Below, piece by piece: positions 8,348-16,914 of a stretch of DNA of 64,000 bases. The notes below the pieces were generated by a model that had not been told where the DNA came from, did not search any database, and saw only the letters and a program-made list of their open reading frames with translations. How positions within the stretch are numbered: the stretch's first letter is position 1; each line of letters opens with the position of its first letter. The translations under genes were made by a program, and so were the position numbers. Source of the DNA: Microbispora catharanthi (GTDB lineage: Bacteria; Actinomycetota; Actinomycetes; Streptosporangiales; Streptosporangiaceae). Location: the NCBI RefSeq assembly GCF_006334915.2, contig NZ_VDMA02000006.1, positions 372,001 to 436,000 of the forward strand, written 5' to 3'.

Positions 8348-9232
8348 ATGGAACTGCGTCAGCTGGAGTATTTCGTCGCGGTCGCCGAGGAGCGCAACTT
8401 CACCCGCGCCGCCGAGCGGGTGCACATCAGCCAGTCGGGCGTCAGCGCCCAGATCCGGCAACTCGAACGCGAACTCGGCGCCGAGTTGTTCGACCGGTCC
8501 GCGCGGAGCGTCACGCTGACCGTCGCGGGGAAGGCCGCGCTCGACCACGCCCGCGCCGCGCTCGCCGCGGCCGGGGCGCTGGGACAGGCGGTGGGCGAGG
8601 TGACCGGCCTCATCCGGGGCCGGCTCACCGTCGGAATGGTCGTCGGCTGCACCGTCACGCCGCTGTTCGACGCCCTCGCCGCGTTCCACCGGGCCCATCC
8701 GGGGGTCGAGATCTCCCTGCTGGAGGACAACTCCGACCGGCTCGTCGAGGGGGTGCGCGCCGGCGCCCTCGACCTGGCCCTCGCCGGTCTCGCCGCCGCT
8801 CCGGACGGCCTGGAGACGTTGACGGTCATCAGCGAGCGGCTCGTCGCCGCCGTCCCCCCGAACCACCCCCTCGCGGGCCGGGACGGGGTCACTCTGGGCG
8901 ACCTCGGCTCCTACCCGATCGTCTGCATGCCGTACGGCACCGGCCTGCGCACGGTGTTCGACCGGGCCTGCGCGTCCCGGGGCCTCCAGCCGGTGATCGC
9001 GCTGCAGGCCGGGGCGGCCGACGCCGTCGCCGGCCTCGCGGCCAGGGGACTCGGCGTCGCCGTCCTCAGCGAGTCGATGGCCGCGGCCCACCGCGACCGG
9101 CTCACCGCGCTCACCATCGAGGACGCCGACACGCCCGCCCTGCTCGCGCTGCTGTGGCGCGGCGGGCAGGGTCCCGCCGTACGCGAGTTCGTGCGGCACG
9201 CCCGGCGGTCCTTCGCCGTCACCGCCGGCTGA
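8348..9232 (+). CDS. LysR-family transcriptional regulator
   Basis: A 294-residue LysR regulator. The winged helix-turn-helix is at the N-terminus (MELRQLEYFVAVAEERNFTR, then HISQSGVSAQIRQLERELG), followed by the linker helix and a periplasmic-binding-like effector domain from about residue 90 (RGRLTVGMVVGCTVTPLFDAL). Length is typical. The ATG at 8348 starts exactly at the conserved MELRQL sequence. LysR genes usually control the divergent neighbour, here the SnoaL-like gene. The effector is unknown. Confidence 0.92.
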   Translation: MELRQLEYFVAVAEERNFTRAAERVHISQSGVSAQIRQLERELGAELFDRSARSVTLTVAGKAALDHARAALAAAGALGQAVGEVTGLIRGRLTVGMVVGCTVTPLFDALAAFHRAHPGVEISLLEDNSDRLVEGVRAGALDLALAGLAAAPDGLETLTVISERLVAAVPPNHPLAGRDGVTLGDLGSYPIVCMPYGTGLRTVFDRACASRGLQPVIALQAGAADAVAGLAARGLGVAVLSESMAAAHRDRLTALTIEDADTPALLALLWRGGQGPAVREFVRHARRSFAVTAG

Positions 9233-9301
9233 GGGGCCTTCCCCGCCTGCCGCCGGTCTCGCGGGGTGAGCTCGGATTGGACGTATGTGCCTGGGTACTC
9301 C

Positions 9302-9307
9302 TAGAGT
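9302..9307 (+). promoter_or_regulatory. -10 box of the GNAT gene
   Basis: TAGAGT ends 7 bases before the ATG at 9315, giving an almost leaderless transcript. A GGGTAC at 9293-9298 preceded by GATT (9275-9278, 14-base spacer) could be a second, sigma-B-like promoter overlapping it. Confidence 0.45.
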
Positions 9308-9314
9308 CCATTTC

Positions 9315-9758
9315 ATGACGTCTGGTGATCTCCAGTTCCGGAGGGCCGAGAAGACCGACGCGGACGAGATCTTCGCACTCGCCCGCGAGTTCGCGGTGAC
9401 GTTCCGGCCCGAGCGGGCGCCGTTCGACGCGGCGCTGCCGCAACTCCTGGAGAACGAGGACGCCTTCCTCATCGTCGCCACGGTCGAGGGGACCGTACGC
9501 GGCTACCTGCTGGGCTTCACCCACCTCACGCTGTTCGCCAACGGCAGGGTCGCGTGGGTCGAGGAGGCGATGATCGAGAGCGGCTACCGCCGCCACGGCA
9601 TCGGGCGGCGGCTGCTGGAGGAGTTCGAGACGTGGGCGCGCTCACGGCAGGCCGGATACGTCGCGCTGGCGACCCGGCGGGCCGCCGAGTTCTACGGCGC
9701 CCTCGGCTACGAGGTGTCCGCCACCTACTACCGCAAGATGCTCAGACCGAAGACCTGA
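9315..9758 (+). CDS. GNAT-family N-acetyltransferase
   Basis: A 147-residue acetyl-CoA-dependent acetyltransferase. Motif A is visible as VEEAMIESGYRRHGIGRRLLEEFETWA (the R-x-x-G-x-G/A pyrophosphate loop), followed by YVALATRRAAEFYGALGYEVSATYYRK, a typical C-terminal strand pair. It begins QFRRAEKTDADEIFALA, the usual first strand and helix. ATG 9315 is preferred over an in-frame ATG at 9285 because a -10 box lies 7 bases upstream. The acceptor substrate is unknown. It stands alone between LysR and a lipoprotein gene. Confidence 0.85.
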   Translation: MTSGDLQFRRAEKTDADEIFALAREFAVTFRPERAPFDAALPQLLENEDAFLIVATVEGTVRGYLLGFTHLTLFANGRVAWVEEAMIESGYRRHGIGRRLLEEFETWARSRQAGYVALATRRAAEFYGALGYEVSATYYRKMLRPKT

Positions 9759-9824
9759 GTCCGCTATCCGGGCTCGCGGGATCGGGAAACTCCTGATCGA
9801 CCTGAGGCCGGCGATGATCGCGTC

Positions 9825-9830
9825 TATGAT
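9825..9830 (+). promoter_or_regulatory. -10 box of leaderless lipoprotein gene
   Basis: TATGAT, exactly 6 bases before ATG 9837. There is no ribosome-binding site, so the start codon is probably the first base of the transcript. Confidence 0.6.
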
Positions 9831-9836
9831 TCCCGG

Positions 9837-10457
9837 ATGCCTCCAAGGTCCGTTCTGCCGCTTCTGGTGCTTCTCGGTCTCCTCGTCGGGTGTGGCGCGG
9901 TCGGCCGCAAGAGCAGCACGGACGACGTCGTGTCTTCGGAGCCGTCCGCCTCGCCGGTGGAGTCCATCCAAGGACGCTGGTGGACGTGGGCGTCCTCCGA
10001 GACCGAGAGCACCAACCCCGTCGCGGACGACACCGGAGAGTTCTGCGACCGGAACCAGCCGGAGGACGTCTGGTTCCTCGCCGGGACCTTCGGCGGCACC
10101 GTACGGCGGACATGCGCGCTTCCCGCGGGGAGGCCGGTGGTGTTCCCGCTGGTGAATCTGGTCGGCTCCCAGGCGGACTGTGAGGACTTCATGGTCACAG
10201 CGAAAGGCCGCGCCGTCCTCGACGGCCGACCGGCCACGCCGGAACGGATGGAAGAGGAGGACGTCGCCGTGACCGGTGTGGCGGGCAATCCTCTGACCGG
10301 CGTGGAGGGAACGGAAACGTTCTACGCGTGTGGACTCTGGGTGCGCCTCCAGCCGCTGCGGCCCGGCCGCCACACGCTGACCGTCCACGGGTCCTCCGGT
10401 GGCTTCCGCGTCGGCGCCGACTACACGCTCATCGTCGGCACCGGGCGGCAGGCATGA
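9837..10457 (+). CDS. Secreted lipoprotein of unknown function
   Basis: A 206-residue protein with a lipoprotein signal peptide (MPPRSVLPLLVLLGLLVGCG, lipobox LVGC, modified Cys about residue 19) and a Ser/Pro-rich stretch. The compact domain starts QGRWWTWASSE and includes FCDRNQPEDVWFLAGTFGGTVRRTC and several cysteines (FCDR, RRTC, ADCED, YACG) likely to pair outside the cell. I do not recognise a characterised family; similar proteins are known to me only as hypothetical actinobacterial lipoproteins. A -10 box 6 bases upstream supports ATG 9837. It is convergent with the large unknown gene on the other strand. Confidence 0.75.
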   Translation: MPPRSVLPLLVLLGLLVGCGAVGRKSSTDDVVSSEPSASPVESIQGRWWTWASSETESTNPVADDTGEFCDRNQPEDVWFLAGTFGGTVRRTCALPAGRPVVFPLVNLVGSQADCEDFMVTAKGRAVLDGRPATPERMEEEDVAVTGVAGNPLTGVEGTETFYACGLWVRLQPLRPGRHTLTVHGSSGGFRVGADYTLIVGTGRQA

Positions 10458-10521
10458 CCCGACCGCCCGTCCGGCGAGATCCCGTGCGCGTCGCGCCGTA
10501 GGCCACTCGCGGGCGGGACGG

Positions 10522-12528
10522 TCAGACGGCCGAGGTGAGCTGGGCGTCCAGGCGGTAGCCGTCCACGGTCACGTAGACCGAGTCGCCGGGCCGCGCGTTC
10601 AGCCGCATCAGGACCGGCTGGAGCGAGTCGAACACCGGCTGCCGGTCGCGCCACACCAGCACGACGGCGTTGTCCCCCGGGCCGGTGACCGACAGCAGCG
10701 TCCCCGGACGCATGCCGAGCTGGGCGGCGTACCCCTCGGGGACCGCCACCGGCTCGCCGCGCAGATGACCGCTGGTGACGTCGATCCGCTGCCAGCGGCG
10801 CGGGTCGGAGGCCGGGCTGGAGGTCGGGCGGGGGTTCGGCACCAGATGCGGCCGGGGCACGCCCCCCGCGAGGTTGCCGCCCGCCAGGTTCCCGTTCGGA
10901 TGGCCGCCCAGGTTCCCGTTCACGGTGCCGTTCAGGTTGCCGCTCGTGAGCGCGCTGAGCGCGGCGAGCGCGGTGGCGGCGTCGGGCCCGTTGTTGGCCT
11001 GCGAGGGGATCGGGACCCCGCCGCGGCCGTGGTGGTGCCCGTTCGCGCCCGGCGTACGGCGGGGCAGCGGCGCGGGCTTCGCCGTCTGGTCGGGGCCGTG
11101 CCGGGTGGGCAGTGCGCCGGGTTCGGACGCGGAGCCCGGCTGCGGCATGGAGTCCAGCCACGCCTTGGCCGAGTGGGCGCGGATGCCGAGCTGGCCGAGC
11201 AGCTCCACGACGTCGGCGTCGGCGGGCTTGTTCGCCAGTAGCTGGCGGGTCTTCTCCCGCAGCCCCGCCAGGTCGCCGACCACGAGCCAGCCGTCCTGCA
11301 GGCGGCGGTCGGGCATCAGCGTCACCAGCACCCGCCACAGCGGCGTGCCGAGGGCCGGGACCTCGATGGGGTGGGACGGGTCCGCCGCGATGAGCTGCTC
11401 CTGGGTGGCGGCGGCGCCCAGCCACTCGGTGAGCCCGAACAGATGGCCGGTGAGCGGCGCGGAGTCGGGGGAGCGCAGCCACAGCAGCACCCGCTCCTCG
11501 GCCGTGCGCTGGGCCTGGGAGAGCAGTTCGCGGTCCACGTTGAGGTTGTGCGCCAGCGTGCGCAGGCTCACCGGCTCGGCGGCGAACAGCCGCTCGGCGG
11601 CGACGGCCCTGGCGAGCGGGTCCCAGCCGCGGAACAGGCCCTCGATTACCGCGACCATCGGGTGCGCGCTGAGGTCGGCCGGCTGCCGCTCCCGTGCCGC
11701 CTCGGCCGGCGGCTGGGCGGGGGCGGCCGCGGGCTGCGGGAGCGAGGCCCCGGACTGCCGGGCGAAGGGCTGGGTGGCGGGCTTGGCCGGCTCCGCGGCA
11801 GGCGCGGCGGGTGACGGGGCCGGTGACGGCGCGCCCTGCCCCGGCCGGGCGGGCGCCTGCCCCTGCTGCGCGGGTGTCTGGGCGGGTGCCGGCGCGGCCT
11901 GCCCGGGCGCCGGCGCGGCCGGCCGGGCGAACGGCTGTGAGGTGGTTCCGGGGGCGGTCGCCTGGGGGAACGGCTGAGACGTCGTCCCCGGCGCGGCCTG
12001 CGGAAGGGGCCCGGAGGCGGGACCGGCGGGCGCCTGCGCCTGTGCCTGGGGTGCGGCCTCGCCCCCCGCGAGCGCCTGCGCGGACCGCCCGGACGCCAGC
12101 TCGCTCTCCAGGCGCGCGAACACCTCACGGAACACCGTGGTCAGGAGGACCTCGGGCGAGGCGGGGGCGGCCGGGGCCTGGAGATCGCACGGCGTCAGAC
12201 GGCGCAGCCGGTACCACCCGCCGAGGTGGTTGACCACCGCGCGTACGGGATCGGGCCAGCCGGGCATGGCCGGGTCCACGGTGTGCACCTGGAGCGCCGG
12301 GAGCAGGTCGGTGAGGGGCAGGTGATCCCATCGGCCGACGGCCAGGCGGGCGAGCCGCTCGCAGAGCCAGTCAACGCCGGTCGCCCGCATCGCGCGGCCG
12401 ATCCCGACGGATGCCCACCAGCCGCCGGGCAGGCGCGGGTCGGCCAGCATCTCGGCCACCTGCTGAGGACGGCTCCAGCGCAGGGCCGGGACCAGGTCGC
12501 TCAGGCAGATCGTTGACTCGGCGTCCAT
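10522..12528 (-). CDS. Large modular protein of unknown function with Pro/Ala and Asn/Gly linkers
   Basis: A 668-residue protein I cannot assign. Three folded segments are separated by low-complexity linkers. They are residues 1 to about 160 (LSDLVPALRWSRPQQVAEMLADPR...), a middle helical segment (about 290-470, VAVIEGLFRGWDPLARAVAAERLF...), and a C-terminal beta-rich segment of about 85 residues (EPVAVPEGYAAQLGMRPGTLLSV...RPGDSVYVTVDGYRL), vaguely AbrB- or SH3-like. The linkers are Ala/Pro/Gln-rich (about 165-285) and repetitive Asn-Gly (LNGTVNGNLGGHPNGNLAGG). ATG 12528 is chosen because a longer start would overlap the kinase gene; GGGAGGGT lies 12 bases upstream. It follows PsuG-PsuK on the same strand after 37 bases and may be co-transcribed. 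Confidence 0.7.
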   Translation of the reverse strand: MDAESTICLSDLVPALRWSRPQQVAEMLADPRLPGGWWASVGIGRAMRATGVDWLCERLARLAVGRWDHLPLTDLLPALQVHTVDPAMPGWPDPVRAVVNHLGGWYRLRRLTPCDLQAPAAPASPEVLLTTVFREVFARLESELASGRSAQALAGGEAAPQAQAQAPAGPASGPLPQAAPGTTSQPFPQATAPGTTSQPFARPAAPAPGQAAPAPAQTPAQQGQAPARPGQGAPSPAPSPAAPAAEPAKPATQPFARQSGASLPQPAAAPAQPPAEAARERQPADLSAHPMVAVIEGLFRGWDPLARAVAAERLFAAEPVSLRTLAHNLNVDRELLSQAQRTAEERVLLWLRSPDSAPLTGHLFGLTEWLGAAATQEQLIAADPSHPIEVPALGTPLWRVLVTLMPDRRLQDGWLVVGDLAGLREKTRQLLANKPADADVVELLGQLGIRAHSAKAWLDSMPQPGSASEPGALPTRHGPDQTAKPAPLPRRTPGANGHHHGRGGVPIPSQANNGPDAATALAALSALTSGNLNGTVNGNLGGHPNGNLAGGNLAGGVPRPHLVPNPRPTSSPASDPRRWQRIDVTSGHLRGEPVAVPEGYAAQLGMRPGTLLSVTGPGDNAVVLVWRDRQPVFDSLQPVLMRLNARPGDSVYVTVDGYRLDAQLTSAV

Positions 12529-12565
12529 CGGTATGACCGCACCCTCCCGAGAGTGACGCATGTTG

Positions 12566-13504
12566 CTAATGGTGCAGCTTACGCCGCAAACCAGCAATTG
12601 GTGTCAATAGGGTAAAGTTCCCAGGATCCGGCCGGGCGCCGACCTGCGCGACCGCCGCCGCGCCCGTCTCACACCCCTTGCGCAGGGCTTCCTCGGGTGC
12701 GCTCCCGGCCATCGAGGCGACCAGGAACCCCGCGGCGAACGCGTCTCCCGCGCCCGTCGAGTCGACCACCTCCGCCGGGGGCGCGGCCGCTCTGGCGACT
12801 ATACGGCCATCGCGGGCCAGCAGGGCACCACCGGCCCCCAGCTTGACCACCGCCGTGCCGTAGTGGGCGCTGAGCGTGCGGGCCGCCGCCTCCGGATCCG
12901 GGGCGTCCGCGAGCAGCAGCGCCTCCTCCAGGTTGGGGATCACGACGCTCGCCGGGGCGGTCTCGCGGAGGAACCGCTCGGTGCCGAACGCGCGCAGCGG
13001 CCCGCAGGAGGCCGGATCGACGCTGACGGGGATCCCGCGCCCGGCGGCCTCGCGCATGGCGAGCCGCACGAGCTCCAGGCCCGGCTCGGCGAACATCGTG
13101 TACGCCGACAGGTGCAGATGCCCGACCCCGTCGAGCAGGTCGGGCGTCCAGTCGCCGACCCCGATGTGGCCGCTCGCCCCGCGGTTGGTGAGCATGGACC
13201 GCTCCCCGGTGGAGTCGACCATCGCGATCACGACGGCCGAGGGCCGTTCCGGGTCGATCCGCAGGTGCGGCCGGACCCCGGCCCTGGTCAGCTGGGCCGC
13301 GTGCCACTCGCCGGTGTCGTACCCCGCCCGCGCGAGCAGGCGGGTGTCGGCGCCGAGCCGGGCGGCCCAGGAGGCGGTGTTCGCCCCCGAGCCGCCCGGG
13401 CGCAACGCGATGTCGGCGGGCGTGTCGGTGCCGGTGGCCGCGGGGCCGTCGTGTAGCGCGACGACGTCGGTGACCACGTCGCCGATCACCAGCAGACCGC
13501 TCAC
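12566..13504 (-). CDS. psuK: PfkB-family sugar kinase, probable pseudouridine kinase
   Basis: A 312-residue ribokinase-family kinase. It has the N-terminal GGSGANTASWAARLG signature (PfkB motif 1) and the C-terminal VDSTGAGDAFAAGFLVA signature with the catalytic Asp and anion hole. The substrate is inferred from the coupled neighbour: its ATG overlaps the stop of the PsuG gene by 4 bases (ATGA), and PsuK phosphorylates pseudouridine to the 5'-phosphate that PsuG cleaves. On sequence alone ribose or other nucleosides could not be excluded. Confidence 0.82.
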   Translation of the reverse strand: MSGLLVIGDVVTDVVALHDGPAATGTDTPADIALRPGGSGANTASWAARLGADTRLLARAGYDTGEWHAAQLTRAGVRPHLRIDPERPSAVVIAMVDSTGERSMLTNRGASGHIGVGDWTPDLLDGVGHLHLSAYTMFAEPGLELVRLAMREAAGRGIPVSVDPASCGPLRAFGTERFLRETAPASVVIPNLEEALLLADAPDPEAAARTLSAHYGTAVVKLGAGGALLARDGRIVARAAAPPAEVVDSTGAGDAFAAGFLVASMAGSAPEEALRKGCETGAAAVAQVGARPDPGNFTLLTPIAGLRRKLHH

Positions 13505-14403
13505 CCGGCCGCCCAGGCGGCCGCGATCTCCCCGGCCAGGCGGGTGTTGCCGCGTACGGCCGCGAGGTTGGCCTCCAGCGACGCGCCGCCCGTGCCCTCG
13601 ACCAGGTATTCCAGCAGGAACGGGGTGATGGCCTGCCCGGTGATCCCGCGCTCCTCGGCGGCGCGCAGGCCCTCCGCGAGCACCCGGTCGTGCAGGTCCG
13701 GGTCGAGCTGGAGCTCGGCCGGAACCGGGTTCGCCACGATCAGCGCCGTGTCCAGCCCGCCGAGCGCGTCCTGGGCCCGCATGACGCCGGCGGCCTCCTG
13801 CGGCGTCTCGACGCGCCAGTCCACCGGCTCACCGGAGCTGTGCAGGTAGAAGCCGGGGAACTCGTCGGTCCGGTAGCCGACGACGGTGACCTGCTTGGTC
13901 TCCAGCCGCTGGAGCGTCGCGGGCACGTCGAGGATCGACTTCACCCCGGCGCACACGACCGTGATCCTGGTGCGGCTGAGCGTGTCGATGTCGGCCGACT
14001 CGTCCTGCACCGTGGTCCAGCCGCGGTGGACGCCGCCGAGACCCCCGGTGGCGAAGACCCGCACGCCCGCGCGGGCGGCCAGGAACGAGGTGCCCGAGAC
14101 CGTCGTGGCACCGCTCAGCCCGAGCGCGGCGGCCGGGGCGAGGTCGCGGAAGCCGAGCTTGCGCAGGCCCGGCTCGGTCGCGATCCGCTCCAGCCCGTCC
14201 TTGTCCAGGCCCACCCGGGGGACGCCGTCCAGCACCGCCACCGTCGCCGGCACGGCCCCCGCCTGCCGGACGATGTCCTCCAGTTCGAGGGCGACCTGGA
14301 GGTTGCGGGGCTGGGGAAGCCCGTGGGAGATGATGGTGGACTCCAGGGCGACGACCGGACGGCCGCCGGCCAGCGCCTCTGCGACCTCATCGGAAACGCG
14401 CAT
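13501..14403 (-). CDS. psuG: Pseudouridine-5'-phosphate glycosidase
   Basis: A 300-residue protein of the PsuG/IndA family, which breaks the C-C glycosidic bond of pseudouridine 5'-phosphate to give uracil and ribose 5-phosphate. Recognisable segments are VVALESTIISHGLPQPRNL near the N-terminus, TVSGTSFLAARAGVRVFATGGLGGVHRG with the conserved glycines, and a C-terminal NPVPAELQLD region followed by TPFLLEYL. ATG 14403 is preferred because AGGAG lies 6 bases upstream and it sits at the family N-terminus; the open frame upstream is not conserved-looking. It is translationally coupled to the kinase gene, forming a pseudouridine salvage unit. It is divergent from the FAD oxidoreductase across a 232-base region. 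Confidence 0.92.
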   Translation of the reverse strand: MRVSDEVAEALAGGRPVVALESTIISHGLPQPRNLQVALELEDIVRQAGAVPATVAVLDGVPRVGLDKDGLERIATEPGLRKLGFRDLAPAAALGLSGATTVSGTSFLAARAGVRVFATGGLGGVHRGWTTVQDESADIDTLSRTRITVVCAGVKSILDVPATLQRLETKQVTVVGYRTDEFPGFYLHSSGEPVDWRVETPQEAAGVMRAQDALGGLDTALIVANPVPAELQLDPDLHDRVLAEGLRAAEERGITGQAITPFLLEYLVEGTGGASLEANLAAVRGNTRLAGEIAAAWAAG

Positions 14404-14635
14404 GTCTCTCCTGTCTCCCGCTTGGGGTGCTTTCGTTGGCGGAAGATTGTCCGCTTCGGCATATTCTGCCCGGGTCATGCGGGGGATCTTGCGATAAGTT
14501 GCGGGCGTCCGCCCAGGCCCACCCGCCATCCTCCCGTCACCCCCTCCGAGACCCTCCCACGTCCGCCGCCGCGACCCGCGTCCGGCCCGCATGCAACCGC
14601 GACACCGAGCCACGTACGACCCGGGAGAACGCTCC

Positions 14636-16174
14636 ATGCCACGCTCGCACTACGACGTCGTCATCGCCGGCGCCGGGCACAACGGCCTCGTTGCCGCGGC
14701 CTACCTCGCCCGGGCGGGGCGCAGCGTGCTGGTCCTGGAACGCCTCGGCCACGTGGGCGGCCTCGCGGTGTCGGCCCGCGCGTTCCCCGGCGTGGACGCG
14801 CGGCTGTCGCGCTACTCCTACCTGGTCAGCCTGCTGCCCACGAAGATCGTGCAGGATCTCGGGCTGCGCCTCGACCTGCGCCGCCGCCGCTTCGCCTCCT
14901 ACACCCCGGCCGGCGACACCGGCCTGCTCGTGGACAACGAGGACGCCGCGCGCACCGCCGCCTCCTTCGAGGCGGTGACCGGGGGGCGGCACGACCTGGC
15001 GGCCTGGGAGCGGTTCTACGGGATGACCGCCCACGTGGCCCGGCGGGTCGCGCCGACGCTGCTCGAACCGCTGCGCGGCCGTACGGCTCTGCGGGAGGTC
15101 GTGGGGGACGACGAGGCGTGGCGCGACCTGTTCGAACGGCCCGTCGGCGAGGTGGTGGACGAGCGGTTCGCCGACGACACCGTGCGCGGGGTCGTCCTCA
15201 CCGACGCCCTGATCGGCACCTTCGCCGATCCGGCCACCGACCTGCTGGCCAACCGGTGCTTCCTCTACCACGTCATCGGCGACGGCACGGGCGACTGGAA
15301 CGTGCCTGTTGGCGGCATGGGCGCGGTGACCACCGAGCTCGCCGAGGTCGCCCGGCGGCACGGGGCCGAGATCCGCACCGGCGCCGAGGTGCTGGCCATC
15401 GACCCGGGCACGGGAGAGGTCACGTTCGACGACGGCGCGGAGCACGCGGTGACAGCGGGGAAGGTGCTGGCCAATCTGCCGCCCGCCGTGCTCGCCCGGC
15501 TGCTTGGGGAGACTCCCGAGCAGCCCGAGGGCGCCCAGCTCAAGATCAACATGGTGCTGTCGCGGCTGCCCCGGCTGCGGGACCCCGCCGTGGACCCCGC
15601 CGAGGCGTTCAGCGGCACCTTCCACATCAACGAGAGCCGCGATCAGCTCGCCGCGGCGTACGCGCAGGCCGCCGCGGGGAAGGTGCCGGACCTGCCGCCC
15701 GCCGAGGTCTACTGCCACTCGCTCACCGACCCCTCGATCCTCGGCCCGCGGCTGCGGGAGGCGGGGGCGCACACGATGACGCTGTTCGGCCTGCACATGC
15801 CGGCGCGCCTGTTCACGGACCCGGCGGCCAAGCGGGAGGCGCTGGCCCGCACGCTCGCCTCGATCGATTCCGTGCTCGCCGAGCCCATCGAGGACTGCCT
15901 GCTGCGCGCGCCCTCGGGCGAGCCCTGCCTGGAGGTCAAGACCCCGCTCGACCTGGAGCGGGACGCGGGCCTGCCCGGCGGCCACATCTTCCACCACGAC
16001 CTGTCCTGGCCGTACGGCGAGGAGGGCGGCCACGGGGCTCGGCCTGCTCAGTGGGGCGTCGAGACGGCGCACGAGCGGGTGCTGCTGTGCGGCGCGGGCG
16101 CCCGGCGCGGCGGCGGCGTCAGCGGCATCCCCGGTCACAACGCCGCGATGGCGCTCTTAACGGAACCTTCATGA
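14636..16174 (+). CDS. FAD-dependent oxidoreductase, phytoene-desaturase/PYROXD2-like
   Basis: A 512-residue flavoprotein. The N-terminal dinucleotide-binding motif is VVIAGAGHNGLVAAAYLARAG, followed by LERLGHVGGLAVS, which is typical of the carotenoid-desaturase-like amine oxidase superfamily. NVPVGGMGAVTTELAEVARRHGAEI is the usual central motif, and the C-terminal FAD loop is LLCGAGARRGGGVSGIPGHNAA. The start is ATG 14636, with GGGAGAA 6 bases upstream. No carotenoid genes lie nearby, so the substrate is unknown. A two-component system begins 20 bases after the stop. Confidence 0.85.
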   Translation: MPRSHYDVVIAGAGHNGLVAAAYLARAGRSVLVLERLGHVGGLAVSARAFPGVDARLSRYSYLVSLLPTKIVQDLGLRLDLRRRRFASYTPAGDTGLLVDNEDAARTAASFEAVTGGRHDLAAWERFYGMTAHVARRVAPTLLEPLRGRTALREVVGDDEAWRDLFERPVGEVVDERFADDTVRGVVLTDALIGTFADPATDLLANRCFLYHVIGDGTGDWNVPVGGMGAVTTELAEVARRHGAEIRTGAEVLAIDPGTGEVTFDDGAEHAVTAGKVLANLPPAVLARLLGETPEQPEGAQLKINMVLSRLPRLRDPAVDPAEAFSGTFHINESRDQLAAAYAQAAAGKVPDLPPAEVYCHSLTDPSILGPRLREAGAHTMTLFGLHMPARLFTDPAAKREALARTLASIDSVLAEPIEDCLLRAPSGEPCLEVKTPLDLERDAGLPGGHIFHHDLSWPYGEEGGHGARPAQWGVETAHERVLLCGAGARRGGGVSGIPGHNAAMALLTEPS

Positions 16175-16182
16175 CGCTCGGG

Positions 16183-16188
16183 TAGCTT
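16183..16188 (+). promoter_or_regulatory. -10 box of leaderless response regulator gene
   Basis: TAGCTT, exactly 6 bases before GTG 16195, which decides that start over the in-frame GTG at 16189. The box lies only 8 bases after the FAD oxidoreductase stop, so the regulator has its own promoter despite the close spacing. Confidence 0.55.
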
Positions 16189-16194
16189 GTGCCG

Positions 16195-16914
16195 GTGCGT
16201 GAGGAACCGGCAAAACTACTGGTAGTGGACGACGAGCCCGCTCTCAGGGAGGCGTTGCGCAGCAGCCTGGAGTTCGAGGGCTACGCGGTCGAGACCGCCG
16301 CGGACGGGCTGACCGCGCTCGACCTCCTCGACCGCGCCGCACAGAACGGGGGAGCGTACGACGGGGCCCTCCTCGACGTCATGATGCCCCGGCTCGACGG
16401 GCTGACGACCTGCCGACGGCTGCGCGCCTCGGGCAACCGGCTCCCGGTCCTCATGCTGACCGCGCGCGACGCCGTCGGCGACCGCGTCTCCGGCCTGGAC
16501 GCCGGGGCGGACGACTACCTGGTCAAGCCGTTCGAGCTCGACGAGCTGCTCGCCCGGGTGCGGGCGCTGCTGCGGCGCGGCGGGCAGTACGCGCAGAACG
16601 AGAGCGGCGGCGACGTCCTCGCCTTCGGCGACCTGCGCATGGACACCGTGAGCTGGGAGGTCACCCGGGCCGGCCGCAGGCTCGACCTCACCCGCACCGA
16701 GCACCTGCTGCTCGAACTGTTTCTCACCCATCCCCGGCAGGTGCTCACCCGCGAGCAGATCCTTCGGGAGGTGTGGGGCTTCGACTTCGAGCCGTCGTCG
16801 AACTCGCTCGACGTGTACGTGATGTACCTGCGGCGCAAGACCGAGGCGGGCGGGCTGCCGCGCCTGATCCACACCGTGCGCGGCGTGGGCTACGTGCTGC
16901 GGCCGTCGCCGTGA
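16195..16914 (+). CDS. OmpR-family response regulator
   Basis: A 239-residue regulator with a receiver domain (acidic pocket VVDDEP, phospho-acceptor Asp61 in LLDVMMP, Thr in MLTARD, Lys in [11 protein letters not shown]). The C-terminal winged helix has [29 protein letters not shown] and ends [12 protein letters not shown]. It resembles the MprA/TcrA group of actinobacterial regulators. The partner kinase gene begins inside its stop codon (GTGA overlap). Regulated genes cannot be told from the sequence; autoregulation is common in this group. Confidence 0.92.
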   Translation: MREEPAKLLVVDDEPALREALRSSLEFEGYAVETAADGLTALDLLDRAAQNGGAYDGALLDVMMPRLDGLTTCRRLRASGNRLPVLMLTARDAVGDRVSGLDAGADDYLVKPFELDELLARVRALLRRGGQYAQNESGGDVLAFGDLRMDTVSWEVTRAGRRLDLTRTEHLLLELFLTHPRQVLTREQILREVWGFDFEPSSNSLDVYVMYLRRKTEAGGLPRLIHTVRGVGYVLRPSP

